From assembly GCA_947591245.1 (NCBI GenBank), contig CANQCY010000007.1, positions 1-64,000 of the forward strand: a stretch of 64,000 nt of DNA, in the 5' to 3' direction. The notes under the pieces are model-generated. The model worked only from the letters and a program-made list of their open reading frames with translations, searched no databases and was not told the DNA's origin. Source of the DNA: an uncultured Lachnospiraceae bacterium. Lineage in GTDB: Bacteria > Bacillota > Clostridia > Lachnospirales > Lachnospiraceae. The translations under genes and the position numbers were made by a program. Shown here in pieces: positions 8,291-17,177 of this stretch. Each line of letters begins with the position of its first letter. Position 1 is the stretch's first letter.

Positions 8291-9080
8291 CGCACCTTTC
8301 CAGACTGCCGTCCTCTATATATCCGGTCAGCGGGGACGAAGCGCTCGCGCCTCGCTCGAGCACCCGTCCGGTTCCCGACAGAAACGCCGTACGTCCGGCC
8401 TCGATCGCTTTCTTAAACGCCTCCGCCATCGCCGGTACGTCTCCCGCCGTCGCAATTCCTGTATTTGCCATTACGGCAGCCGCCCCCATCTCCATCGCCT
8501 CGCACGCATGAGAAGGACAGCCGATTCCGGCGTCAACGATAATCGGCAGGTCAATTTCGTCAATCAATATCTGAATAAACTCCTTTGTACAAAGTCCCTT
8601 ATTGGAGCCGATCGGCGCCGCCAGCGGCATGACGGAAGCCGCGCCCGCATTGTACAGATCCCTCGCAATATTTAAATCCGGGTACATGTAAGGCATGACG
8701 ACAAACCCTTCCTTTGCGAGGATTTCCGTCGCCCTGACCGTCTCGGAATTATCCGGCAGCAAATACTTGCTGTCCCGCATAATCTCTATTTTCACAAAGT
8801 CGCCGCATCCGAGCTCCCTCGACAACCGGGCAATCCTCACCGCTTCGTCCGCCGTCCTCGCACCGGACGTATTCGGAAGCAGCGTTACCCCTTCCGGTAT
8901 GTAGTCGAGTATATTTGCAGCCCCTCCGGCATTCGCACGCCGCAGCGCAAGCGTGATAATCTGTGCGCCCGCATGCTCCACTGCCGCCCGGATCAGCTCC
9001 AGAGAGTATTTTCCGGAACCGAGTATAAATCTGGAGTCAAATTCATATCCGCCCAAAACAAACGTATCTTTTTTTGCCAT
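8274..9080 (-). CDS. thiG: Thiazole synthase (ThiG)
   Basis: 268 residues from ATG 9080 (GGAAGGTGAG just upstream); the in-frame ATG at 9095 is less likely. ThiG condenses 1-deoxyxylulose-5-phosphate, dehydroglycine and sulfur from ThiS thiocarboxylate into the thiazole phosphate. Motifs: [10 protein letters not shown] at the N-terminus, the Schiff-base lysine in [33 protein letters not shown] and [18 protein letters not shown]. Full length; the 3' end overlaps thiH. Confidence 0.96.
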   Translation of the reverse strand: MAKKDTFVLGGYEFDSRFILGSGKYSLELIRAAVEHAGAQIITLALRRANAGGAANILDYIPEGVTLLPNTSGARTADEAVRIARLSRELGCGDFVKIEIMRDSKYLLPDNSETVRATEILAKEGFVVMPYMYPDLNIARDLYNAGAASVMPLAAPIGSNKGLCTKEFIQILIDEIDLPIIVDAGIGCPSHACEAMEMGAAAVMANTGIATAGDVPAMAEAFKKAIEAGRTAFLSGTGRVLERGASASSPLTGYIEDGSLERCGDGRE

Positions 9081-9157
9081 TTTCTCACCTTCCATTTTTC
9101 ATACTTACACGCATGCCGGCAGCGCCGGCGCAAATTCTCAGACGCGCCTTTCGCGCC

Positions 9158-9355
9158 TCAGCCTCCCCCCACAAAGCTGACCACTTCAAGCCGGTCGCCA
9201 TCTTCCACCGCCGTTTCCGCAAACAGGGATTTGGGAATGATCTCCCCATTGATTTCCACAGCGATCCTTTTCACGTCATACTTTTCGCCCGCCAGCACAT
9301 CCGGCAGAAGCCTTCCCTCGTACCCCTCTTTTTGCTCTCCGTTTATGAAAACCAT
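9158..9355 (-). CDS. thiS: Sulfur carrier protein ThiS
   Basis: 65 residues from ATG 9355, with AAAGGAGG at the right distance. It is a beta-grasp ubiquitin-like protein ending in the required Gly-Gly tail (VVSFVGGG), which is adenylated and thiocarboxylated to carry sulfur to ThiG. It is the first gene of the minus-strand thiamine operon and sits just downstream of the terminator-embedded leader. No thiF gene is seen nearby, so the activating enzyme must be elsewhere. Confidence 0.95.
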   Translation of the reverse strand: MVFINGEQKEGYEGRLLPDVLAGEKYDVKRIAVEINGEIIPKSLFAETAVEDGDRLEVVSFVGGG

Positions 9356-9382
9356 AACCCGGTCCTCCTTTCGCCAAATAAT

Positions 9383-9446
9383 CACAAAAGAAAAAGGCAA
9401 CGCATGAACGCTACACCCACGGTGGTGTACCCCTTCATGAGCTACC
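9383..9446 (-). promoter_or_regulatory. HMP-PP (thiS-motif) riboswitch embedded in a terminator
   Basis: On the minus strand the leader folds into a long hairpin: GGTAGC-T-CATGAA (9446-9434) pairs with TTCATG-C-GTTGCC (9408-9396), an inner TACACC/GGTGTA helix is flanked by asymmetric internal loops (GGGG and GCG), and the hairpin is followed by TTTTTCTTTT (9395-9386). A compact aptamer almost wholly inside a terminator stem directly before thiS is the described architecture of thiS-motif RNAs, shown to sense HMP-PP and raise expression. There is no TPP-riboswitch CTGAGA block. The match is by architecture and context; a covariance-model search would settle it. Confidence 0.75.
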
Positions 9447-9461
9447 CTCAATCTATCAGCA

Positions 9462-9490
9462 ATACTATCATATTTTTCATCTTTTGTCAA
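9462..9490 (-). promoter_or_regulatory. Promoter of the thi operon
   Basis: Minus strand TTGACA (9490-9485), 17 bases, TAGTAT (9467-9462). The predicted start near 9455 lies about nine bases before the leader hairpin. It overlaps the 3' end of the FlhB-like gene. Confidence 0.8.
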
Positions 9491-9785
9491 TTTTCTTCTG
9501 TATCTTTTCCATGCCGTCCACATAAATCAGAACCTCCGCCACGATACTATAAAGTTCCGGCGGGATATACTCTCCGATATCAAGCAGCGACAGGCTCTTT
9601 GCCAATTTTTCATCCTTGTGTACCGGGACGTCCGCCTCCTTTGCCGTGGCAATAATCCGATCCGCAATATGGCCCTGGCCGGAAGCAACCACCTTTGGCG
9701 CCTGATCTCCCGGCTCATACTCCAGCGCTACCGCCGTTTTATCTCGGTTAAAGCCTTTCTGCATGCCTTTCTCCGAATCACCCAT
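9477..9785 (-). CDS. FlhB-like cytoplasmic-domain protein (YlqH type)
   Basis: About 102 residues from ATG 9785 (GAGGTGG upstream). It corresponds to the cytoplasmic C-terminal domain of FlhB/EscU export proteins, without the membrane part: TAVALEYEPGDQAPKVVASG, then ADRIIATAKEADVPVHKDEKLA and IPPELYSIVAEVLIYV. The self-cleaving NPTH site of FlhB is replaced by FNRDKTAVAL, so autocleavage is not expected. Similar stand-alone proteins (YlqH in Bacillus subtilis) lie next to rnhB, as here. Function is not established; it may interact with the flagellar export gate or be unrelated to it. Confidence 0.85.
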   Translation of the reverse strand: MGDSEKGMQKGFNRDKTAVALEYEPGDQAPKVVASGQGHIADRIIATAKEADVPVHKDEKLAKSLSLLDIGEYIPPELYSIVAEVLIYVDGMEKIQKKIDKR

Positions 9786-9808
9786 CCAAACCACCTCGCA
9801 CTAACATG

Positions 9809-10459
9809 TCATTCTGATTTCTGGACAAATTTCCCGATAAAGGTCGCACGATGGATCGGACACGGGCCAAACTTTTTCAACGCCTCAATATGCGCCTTCG
9901 TACCGTACCCTTTGTGCTTTTCAAAACCATACTCGGGATATAATTCCGCATATTCTGCCATCAGGCGATCCCTCGTCACCTTTGCCATAATGCTTGCCGC
10001 CGCGATCGAAACGCTTCTGCCGTCGCCCTTCACAATCCCCAGCTGTTTTATCGGCAGGCGGGGAATCGTAACCGCATCATTCAGCAAAAGATCCGGAACA
10101 ACGTCCAGATCTTCTACTGCATGCATCATCGCTTCATATGTCGCCTGAAGAATATTGATCTCGTCGATGCGCGCCGGAGAACTCATACCGATTCCATATG
10201 CAACCGCCTTTTCCCGTATTTCTCCAAACAGCATTTCCCTTTTTTTCGGGCTGAGCTTTTTGGAATCATTCAGATACAGAATCTCACAATCCTTCGGCAG
10301 TACGACGGCGCCCGCCACGACCGGGCCGGCAAGCGGTCCGCGTCCGGCTTCGTCAACCCCGCAAATACATGTATAGTCTTCCCCGTATTTGCGTTCAAAT
10401 TCCTTCATCGCCTCCAGCCGCGCCAGCTCTTCCTCATATGTTAATTTTCTTCCCGGCAT
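9809..10459 (-). CDS. rnhB: Ribonuclease HII
   Basis: 216 residues from ATG 10459, with GGAG upstream; a GTG five codons earlier has no ribosome binding site. RNase HII cuts RNA in RNA-DNA hybrids, including single ribonucleotides. The active-site motif CGVDEAGRGPLAGPV supplies Asp and Glu, and the later Asp residues fall in LLNDAV and KVTRDRLM. It directly follows the last pilus-operon gene (36 bases) and precedes the YlqH-like gene; this housekeeping pair may be read through from the pilus promoter. Confidence 0.96.
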   Translation of the reverse strand: MPGRKLTYEEELARLEAMKEFERKYGEDYTCICGVDEAGRGPLAGPVVAGAVVLPKDCEILYLNDSKKLSPKKREMLFGEIREKAVAYGIGMSSPARIDEINILQATYEAMMHAVEDLDVVPDLLLNDAVTIPRLPIKQLGIVKGDGRSVSIAAASIMAKVTRDRLMAEYAELYPEYGFEKHKGYGTKAHIEALKKFGPCPIHRATFIGKFVQKSE

Positions 10460-10495
10460 ATCCGCATTCTCCACTGTGTTATATTTTTGTCCGGC

Positions 10496-13400
10496 TTACT
10501 CCAGCATAAAGAGCTCGCGTTCATTGATATACACCTCGTTTTCACCCGCCTTCTGGCTGTATAACGTCTTCTCGTTCTTGACGTAATTCATTCTGGACGT
10601 CCACTCAACCTTGATCTTCTGTCCCGACTTTCCGTCCTGCCAGTCTTTCAGATTCACCGGAACATAACACTCCAGAGAGTTATGAGCCGGTATGCGGCAT
10701 CCGCTGAGCGAAGCCGTACCGTTGCTATACTTAACGCCCTCGGCGTTTCTCTTAGACGATGAAGCGCCGGTATCGTCCGCATAAACGTCCAATGTCTTCG
10801 CATCGGCTCCGTCGGATACAAGGGAAACCTTCCGAAGCACGGCGTCCTCATTGTTATTATTCGTGATGCTGAACTTCACATATATTTTCTTATTCGCCTT
10901 GTACTTCGCATCGTTGCTGAAATCCAACAGGATCGTATCATTTGACATCTTAATATAGTATTTCGGGAACTTAATCAGGTTAAAGTCCAGTTTATCCGGA
11001 TATCTCGGAGCCGTTCCACGATCCCCCATGATCTTCTTCAGGATATCGAGCATTCGGTCAAGTTCAGACCGGCTTCGCGGAATGCTCTGGTTCTGGTTAT
11101 CCGTATGCTCCGATCCCGCTACCGTTACGTTCTGCGCACCGATTGCATCCGCCTCTTCATCCGAACCGTCCGTACCGCTCATCGCGGCAGAACCGCGAGA
11201 ATCATAAGCATTCTGGAATGAATTGCGGTCCGCGCTATCCTGCGAATAAGTCGAATTGTTCAGGTACGTTGCCAGATAACCATATTTTGTAACAAGAATG
11301 TTATAGCCCTCGCCGCCGTTCGAACCGTATATACCGGTGATATCCGTCGGCAAAAACGTAAATTTATCCCATAAATAGTAACACCGTTTCAGATACTCCT
11401 CGTCATCTTGATGGCTGCCCCCCGTCGCAAGCGGCGTCCGTTCCCAGTATCCCGTATATTGGGCGGGATGCTTCGAGCCGGTTCCCATCTGATCCTTATT
11501 TAATTTCATCACCCGCATCTCCGGATAAATGTCGTCCATAAACGTGCGCCGGTAATCCGGGTCGGTCGGGCTGAGGTTTTTCTCCTCATCCGATTTTGTC
11601 GCCTGAAGGTCAAACTGGATCGTGATGCCGTACAGCTTGGCAAGGTTATTCATGGAGCTCTTCAAATCCACCGACGTATGGTTCGGATCGATATAAATCT
11701 GGCTGTTGTAACTACCGTCCAGCCCTTCCTGCCACATACTGCCCACAAGCTTCGTCCACATGAGCGGAAGCTTTGCATTTGACGAGATCCGCTTCAGGAT
11801 CTTCATACAGTCAAACCATTCCAGATCGGTGTCGTCAAAGGAAATCAGATCCTTGTGCTCCCCTTGCGACAAAGCTCTGTCGTCACCGCCGCAGTATTTA
11901 TTATAGAAGTTTGCAAACTGATAAAAATTCTCCGCCACGGAGTTGCCCCCGTCATCGTAACCGTCATAATACTGGCTGATGTAAAAACAGTCGGCGCGCT
12001 CGATATAATTGATCGTCTCCGTCGTATCGTTTGCGTCCATCTCATTGATCATATCCGGCGTAACAACGATCACCTGAACGTTCAGCTGCTCATATTCTTC
12101 CTCGGTATCGCGCTCAAACAGTGCGTGCCTCAAAATATCGTTGAAACGAAGCCCGGCATACTTTAACGAATACTCGTACTTTGCATAATCAAAAGCATAT
12201 ACTTCCTTGGCAAATTCAGCATAACGCCCCTCGGGATGTATATCATACGGATTATCATCATTGAGACGGTAATTCAGAGGAATATATACGCCCTCATCCC
12301 CCGGCTGTGCCAAAAGATCGTTTATTCTATACATCTGGCTCGCATAAAAGTTCTTCACATCCATGTTTGGATCCGGATTGGCAAGCGTTTCCACATAATT
12401 CCACATACCGTTCGCAGACTCTTTCAGGGACATACAATTGTTATTCGTATTCGGATCATATCCCGACACCTCATAAGTTCCCGCCCCTTGCGGCGCCTTT
12501 ACGAGATAGCCGCTGCCAAATCTCGTAACTTCCTGTGTTTTCTCCCTCTTCCATTCATTATCGTTTTTCAGATCTGCCGGCGTCGGTTTCTTCCCATTTT
12601 TGTCCACGGAAAACAAATCCGGATACGTCTGCACCAGCTGTTCCATCGGCTTTGAAAAATCAGCCGCCGCCATCTGCTCTACCGGTACCGAAAACGAATA
12701 AGAAGCCTTTATCTTACCCGGATTTTCGTTCTTCTGCTTACTCCAGTTTTGCTCGTCATTGAGCGCTTTCTCGATCGACGGATTTTTCGGAGTGACTTTC
12801 GTCCCAGAACCATCTCCGCTCTTATCCACGACGAAGAGATCCGGCGCCGCAAGGGCAAACGCCTCCGGATATGCATCAAACAATTGTTTTACGGATTTCG
12901 ACTCAAAATCCGCCTCCGGGATTTCGCTTGAATACATGGAAAAATCATATAGGAAATCCACATCATAGTAGTTCAAATCCGTTCCGTCCGCTTTATCCAT
13001 CGTACCGAACAAATTGGTAAAATAGATGTAGCCGCAGTTTTGAAGCGCATTTGTTACGGTCGGGCTCCTGTCAATCAGATCCTTTTTGTTATCCTGAAGA
13101 TATCCCTTCCCGCCGTTGATGTTATAATCCTTGGCAAGGCGAATGCTGATGTCCACCGGGTCAAACGGCAATCCCTTCTCCGGGGAACCGACCAGATACG
13201 ATAATGATTGCTGGGAGAGCTGCGGAACTATCTCCAATATGACAAAAGGATTTGTCTCCGAATGCTTTTCCCCTTCGCACGGCGGTATCTCCGGAAGGTC
13301 TTTATTGTCGCTTGTCAGCGGAACAGCTCCTTCCTGATTTTGGTTCGTCACCACGACCTTATTCGGGTCAATGGCGATTTCCTCACCCGTTTCCGGATCC

Positions 13401-13606
13401 TGTGCGGGGTTCCCATACGCCAAAACCTTACCAAGCTTGTATGTATCATCCCTCACATCGAATTTACCGAAAATGATACCGCTTGAGACCAGATAATATC
13501 CGGCCACAACAAGACTGGTCAGCAGCACGGTAAACGTGCCGTACATCGCAATTTTCGCTTTTCTGCCCATTCTCCGTCTGCTTTTCCCACTCTTACTTCC
13601 CATCAT
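10496..13606 (-). CDS. Large membrane-anchored DUF5057-type protein of the pilus operon
   Basis: 1036 residues from ATG 13606 (AAAGGAGG eight bases before). A basic N-terminus and one transmembrane helix (about 19-44) leave about 990 residues outside. From about residue 118 the segment NPFVILEIVPQLSQQSLSYL resembles the start of DUF5057, a clostridial family of unknown function. An internal duplication is visible: about 229-292 and 313-362 share ADF...EQLxxxYPDLFxVDK(S/N)G and a later NW/EW-K pattern. An acidic, Ser/Asn/Gly-rich linker (about 785-840) leads to a C-terminal beta-sandwich-like region. It is the last gene after four minor-pilin-like genes, the place PilY1 occupies in Pseudomonas; a tip or adhesion role is my inference. 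No enzyme motif was recognised. Confidence 0.75.
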   Translation of the reverse strand: MMGSKSGKSRRRMGRKAKIAMYGTFTVLLTSLVVAGYYLVSSGIIFGKFDVRDDTYKLGKVLAYGNPAQDPETGEEIAIDPNKVVVTNQNQEGAVPLTSDNKDLPEIPPCEGEKHSETNPFVILEIVPQLSQQSLSYLVGSPEKGLPFDPVDISIRLAKDYNINGGKGYLQDNKKDLIDRSPTVTNALQNCGYIYFTNLFGTMDKADGTDLNYYDVDFLYDFSMYSSEIPEADFESKSVKQLFDAYPEAFALAAPDLFVVDKSGDGSGTKVTPKNPSIEKALNDEQNWSKQKNENPGKIKASYSFSVPVEQMAAADFSKPMEQLVQTYPDLFSVDKNGKKPTPADLKNDNEWKREKTQEVTRFGSGYLVKAPQGAGTYEVSGYDPNTNNNCMSLKESANGMWNYVETLANPDPNMDVKNFYASQMYRINDLLAQPGDEGVYIPLNYRLNDDNPYDIHPEGRYAEFAKEVYAFDYAKYEYSLKYAGLRFNDILRHALFERDTEEEYEQLNVQVIVVTPDMINEMDANDTTETINYIERADCFYISQYYDGYDDGGNSVAENFYQFANFYNKYCGGDDRALSQGEHKDLISFDDTDLEWFDCMKILKRISSNAKLPLMWTKLVGSMWQEGLDGSYNSQIYIDPNHTSVDLKSSMNNLAKLYGITIQFDLQATKSDEEKNLSPTDPDYRRTFMDDIYPEMRVMKLNKDQMGTGSKHPAQYTGYWERTPLATGGSHQDDEEYLKRCYYLWDKFTFLPTDITGIYGSNGGEGYNILVTKYGYLATYLNNSTYSQDSADRNSFQNAYDSRGSAAMSGTDGSDEEADAIGAQNVTVAGSEHTDNQNQSIPRSRSELDRMLDILKKIMGDRGTAPRYPDKLDFNLIKFPKYYIKMSNDTILLDFSNDAKYKANKKIYVKFSITNNNNEDAVLRKVSLVSDGADAKTLDVYADDTGASSSKRNAEGVKYSNGTASLSGCRIPAHNSLECYVPVNLKDWQDGKSGQKIKVEWTSRMNYVKNEKTLYSQKAGENEVYINERELFMLE

Positions 13607-13622
13607 GGCATCCGCCTCCTTT

Positions 13623-14222
13623 CTACTGATTCCTTATATAAATCGTCCTGTTAGAACTGTATTTGCTGGCGTTAATTTCGCCATCTATCCCAATGTCAAC
13701 CGAATATTTCTTTGACTTCGGATTTTGATTCACTTCGCATGTAAAACCGGCGACGTTGCTTGCCAGCAAATACTCATTTTCCGCCGGCAGCGCAGTTAAA
13801 TCGATATCACCGTCATGGGAACACTTTCCGAAATAAATATTACTGCCGTTCCACCAGTAAGCATATGCGTACGAATTCTCCCCGCTTCCTGCCGATCCGA
13901 TGTCTTTCACCTTACTAACATCAACCGCTCCGCCGGATACCGAACTGGAGACCTGTTCCAGATCGGCGCGCCTCTGAAACAAAACGAGCACTTCCGATCC
14001 GCCGACTGTCAGATGGCTTGCCGCCTCCGCCTCCATGCAGTAGCTCTCAATATGGTTCATCGCATCCTTTACTTCCTCCTGCAGCATAACCTTTTCATTT
14101 GTAAGCTTACTGCTTTTGGACGCATAAATCATCAGCGACGTAATCGACCCGAAAACAATCGTCGAAATTGCCACTGCAAGCAGTAGCTCTACAAGGGTAA
14201 ATCCTTTGTTATTCAATTTCAA
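13623..14222 (-). CDS. PilW/GspJ-like minor prepilin
   Basis: 199 residues. The start is TTG 14222, preceded by GAGGGGG at seven bases; no later start keeps the prepilin signal. The class III signal peptide is NNKG followed by FTLVELLLAVAIS with Glu at mature position 5, cleaved by the prepilin peptidase. The first 25 mature residues form the assembly helix; the ectodomain has a long helix then beta structure, as in PilW/GspJ/ComGF-type minor pilins. It is the last of the minor-pilin series, 16 bases before the DUF5057-type gene. Subtype assigned from gene order and size, so it is approximate. Confidence 0.83.
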   Translation of the reverse strand: MKLNNKGFTLVELLLAVAISTIVFGSITSLMIYASKSSKLTNEKVMLQEEVKDAMNHIESYCMEAEAASHLTVGGSEVLVLFQRRADLEQVSSSVSGGAVDVSKVKDIGSAGSGENSYAYAYWWNGSNIYFGKCSHDGDIDLTALPAENEYLLASNVAGFTCEVNQNPKSKKYSVDIGIDGEINASKYSSNRTIYIRNQ

Positions 14223-14240
14223 ACCAATTCCCCCTCTTTA

Positions 14241-14747
14241 TCAGTCCTTGAAATGTTTCCCCGTATCCGTAATAAGAGTGACCTTATGCGTAGACTTTCC
14301 CTTTACAAAAATTTCACAAGACGGTTCCCTCGTCCCGCTGATCGTTTTAAATGATCCGTCTTTTTTGTGCATGCCAAACGTCTTGGGAGCGCCCTCTTCA
14401 ATTGTCGTTTCAGAAGCATCCGTCTTATTTTTCCATGAAATCGTGAGCTGCCGGTTTGCGATCATCTCTCCGTTATCCGCATTGGGCGGATTATAATCGG
14501 GGTCGTTGCTGTACTCGATATAATAATTGCCGTCATATTTGTACAAATGCATATACGTATCGGAAGCTTCCCTCGTATTTTTTGATTTTAGGACCGCAAT
14601 GCCGCTGTCAATCTTCCCTACGCACTTGGACGCATTCGCCATGCTGAGATACCCCATGCTGCTGATCGCTCCCGCCGACATAATCGATATGATTGCGATA
14701 ACTATAATCAACTCAATAAGCGTAAATCCCTCATTTCGCTTCAACAT
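14241..14747 (-). CDS. FimU/GspH-like minor prepilin
   Basis: 168 residues from ATG 14747, which has GGTGAGG six bases upstream; the in-frame ATG ten codons earlier would give an unusually long leader. KRNEG-FTLIELIIVIAII is a canonical class III signal with Glu5. The ectodomain (about 140 residues) is hydrophilic with two cysteines (in SKCVGK and PSCEIF) that could pair. Size and position between PilX-like and PilW-like genes suggest a FimU/GspH-type initiator pilin; that subtype is inferred. Confidence 0.82.
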   Translation of the reverse strand: MLKRNEGFTLIELIIVIAIISIMSAGAISSMGYLSMANASKCVGKIDSGIAVLKSKNTREASDTYMHLYKYDGNYYIEYSNDPDYNPPNADNGEMIANRQLTISWKNKTDASETTIEEGAPKTFGMHKKDGSFKTISGTREPSCEIFVKGKSTHKVTLITDTGKHFKD

Positions 14748-14786
14748 ATCCAGCCTCACCTGCTTTCCATGAAACAAATTTACAAA

Positions 14787-17159
14787 TTACAACTGATCTT
14801 CACTGTCTCTCTTCCAGTTCTCATAGCTGATGCAATCTGCTACCGACGTATCGTCTTTCTCTTGCTTCTTCAGCTTATGAAAATATTTTGCCAATTCCGG
14901 ATCATTTTCTGCCATATCCATCAAGCTTCCCACAACAGAAGCATTTGCCACGAGGTTAATATTCGACCCTGACACGATCACCTTTTCTTTCGCCAGAATA
15001 AGCCCCTCAAAGTCTCTGTTTACCGTCACCGTACCGCCGGAAATAATCAGGCCTTTCGTAATGGATCCATCGACCGTATAATCTCCCGGCGTAACAAAGA
15101 ATGTGCCTCCTACCGCAGCATCCGTATTATTAACAGAGCGACTGGCATCGATCGCATCGAAATCTACAATCTCGTCCCTCACGAGCTCTTTCTGCTGCGC
15201 GTCCGTCAAAAGCTCATACCTTGTCTTCATGCCTGTTTTATACCCTGAATTTACGAGCGTCAGCTGTTTGCCAAGATAATTCTGCATCTTCTTTCTGCCG
15301 TCTAAGAGCATCCCCTCGTTCGGATCGCCCGTTCCGTCGAAATAATTGGCGTCCTGTTTCGCGGATTTACCCGTCGTGGAATAGTAATTATGGATAATAT
15401 TTCCGGCTATGAGGTACAGATTCGCGCCAAGCTTCATTCCTTCATTATCCGACGTTGAAATATACGTCTCCGCGCGGTCGCGCAGCATCGCCTCATTGTC
15501 CGAGACTTCATAATATTTTGAGAAATAATCATTCGCAGCCTTCTGGTTCTTGAAATTCAGATACAAAAATGCATATCCAGGATCCCCGCTCACATAGTTA
15601 AAGGTCACCGGCTGGCTCGAATCCAGATACGGCCATGCGATCGTCTGCTCCAGCGTCGGCTTATCAATAGCAAGCTCCCAGTTGCCGCCCGTATCCGCCG
15701 CCTCATCACTCGTCAGCGGATTGTGCCCCACTTTGATGCAGCTGTCGGGAACGAGATATGCGATCTGGTTGCTTTTCAGAGCCAATGACTCGCCCATTTG
15801 GATGTCCGGCTCCGTACCCGTCTCCATGTCTCTCGACACAAACGTGCGTCCCGCCAAAATCAATTTTTTCAGGCTGTCGCTGGTGAGCGTCGTATTTTTT
15901 CCGTTGACAAGAATCGCACTGCTGTAGTCCGCTTCTGTTGAATCGGAATCCGTATTTCCCTCATTGTAGCTGTAGCCATAATATTTCTCTCCCAAATCCA
16001 CTTCGCAGTTGTTGTTGGAAATGTTCAGATCGTCAAGAACATACGAATTGGTATTGAGATTCAATCTTGTCGTGCTTCCCGGCGCGGGAGATTCTGCCGG
16101 AGAATTTCCCGGCAAAACGATATTTTTCATCCAAAGCTCGCCATTCTGTTTATTGACGCTTACGCTCGCTTTATCATTCACCGTCAAATCACCGCGGCTG
16201 ATCAGCGTATCGCTCGTAAATGTAACATTCTGCGCTTTCTTCTCAATTTCAATGCCTGTTCCATAGTTGCCGGAGGCGTCGAAATCCCCTCCGGCGTATA
16301 CGCAGCCGTTAAAATCAATGCCCAGCGAGCTTCCCGCAAGCTCAACCGTTGATACGGAAAGCCGTCTGTCGCATATGACAATATATTTTCTCATCTCATC
16401 CAGCGTAGCGTTTCCCTCAAAACCATAATCGGGCACGTCAATGCGGATATCCGTCTGAACCACTGACCGATACCCATCCGAATCTTTATAATCTACTTTC
16501 AGCCCGCTGATGACCAGATACATCTCCTCGATTTTCCCATTGGGATCATCGCCCTCTCTTTTGATGCAGAAACCATATTTCAACTGATTTCCAGCATATG
16601 TAGATCCGACCGTCGCCGGCATCGTCACCATGCTCTTGATCTTATCGAGCGTCGTCACCGAAAAACTCTTCCAGTCTTCCCTTTTCTGGTTTGTTCCGTC
16701 CCAGCCGCTTATCGTATTGTCAAATTCATTGAGGCTGTCGCTCATTGTCGTAACGTCCGTCGTCTTATTTAATATGGAAACAATGCCGGTCAGATACTTC
16801 ACGGCATATTTATCTTTCATCGTATCCATTTTTGAAGACAGCTTGCCGTCCGATGGATCTGAGGCGGCATTGTAATGGTTGATCACTTCCATATAGGCGT
16901 ATTCGTTTGCCATGCCGCAAATTTCCTCTATGCCGCTCCGGATCTCGCTCATAACTCCCTCTGCGTCATAAAAATTGCCCGTCACATTCTGATCAACCAC
17001 AACGGTAATGACATAGTTGGTAGCGGCCGAAAGGATCGTAGCGCCTACAATCATCAATGCCATCACTCCGATGATCACAACGACAAATGAGGAGCCACGG
17101 TCATCCTGATTCACGCGATGCAGTTTTTCTTTCAGTTTCCCTTTCCACTTCTCGAACAT
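14787..17159 (-). CDS. Very large PilX-like pilus protein
   Basis: About 790 residues from ATG 17159, which has GGAGG eight bases upstream; the ATG at 17174 has no spacing for a site. The N-terminus DDRGSSFVVVIIGVMALMIVG resembles the PilX N-terminal helix: a charged leader, Gly, then a hydrophobic helix without Glu5. PilX-family proteins are usually 150-250 residues, so this ectodomain is exceptional. It contains repeated short beta-rich stretches (GGDFDASGNYGT, ISRGDLTVNDKASVSV, GTFFVTPGDYTVDGSITKG, GLIISGGTVTVNRDFEG) suggestive of a beta-solenoid or polymer-forming fold. It lies four bases after the PilV-like gene. Function beyond pilus association is unknown. Confidence 0.75.
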   Translation of the reverse strand: MFEKWKGKLKEKLHRVNQDDRGSSFVVVIIGVMALMIVGATILSAATNYVITVVVDQNVTGNFYDAEGVMSEIRSGIEEICGMANEYAYMEVINHYNAASDPSDGKLSSKMDTMKDKYAVKYLTGIVSILNKTTDVTTMSDSLNEFDNTISGWDGTNQKREDWKSFSVTTLDKIKSMVTMPATVGSTYAGNQLKYGFCIKREGDDPNGKIEEMYLVISGLKVDYKDSDGYRSVVQTDIRIDVPDYGFEGNATLDEMRKYIVICDRRLSVSTVELAGSSLGIDFNGCVYAGGDFDASGNYGTGIEIEKKAQNVTFTSDTLISRGDLTVNDKASVSVNKQNGELWMKNIVLPGNSPAESPAPGSTTRLNLNTNSYVLDDLNISNNNCEVDLGEKYYGYSYNEGNTDSDSTEADYSSAILVNGKNTTLTSDSLKKLILAGRTFVSRDMETGTEPDIQMGESLALKSNQIAYLVPDSCIKVGHNPLTSDEAADTGGNWELAIDKPTLEQTIAWPYLDSSQPVTFNYVSGDPGYAFLYLNFKNQKAANDYFSKYYEVSDNEAMLRDRAETYISTSDNEGMKLGANLYLIAGNIIHNYYSTTGKSAKQDANYFDGTGDPNEGMLLDGRKKMQNYLGKQLTLVNSGYKTGMKTRYELLTDAQQKELVRDEIVDFDAIDASRSVNNTDAAVGGTFFVTPGDYTVDGSITKGLIISGGTVTVNRDFEGLILAKEKVIVSGSNINLVANASVVGSLMDMAENDPELAKYFHKLKKQEKDDTSVADCISYENWKRDSEDQL

Positions 17160-17177
17160 CTGAAAAACCTCCATTCC

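Noticed and set aside
9356-9500. TPP riboswitch before thiS
   Set aside because: The conserved CTGAGA and GATCTGGATAATGCCAGCG-like blocks are absent; the hairpin fits the thiS motif better.
9477-9785. Type III secretion or flagellar gene cluster
   Set aside because: Only the cytoplasmic FlhB-like domain is present, without membrane part or NPTH site; no other export genes are nearby and the rnhB-linked placement is that of YlqH.
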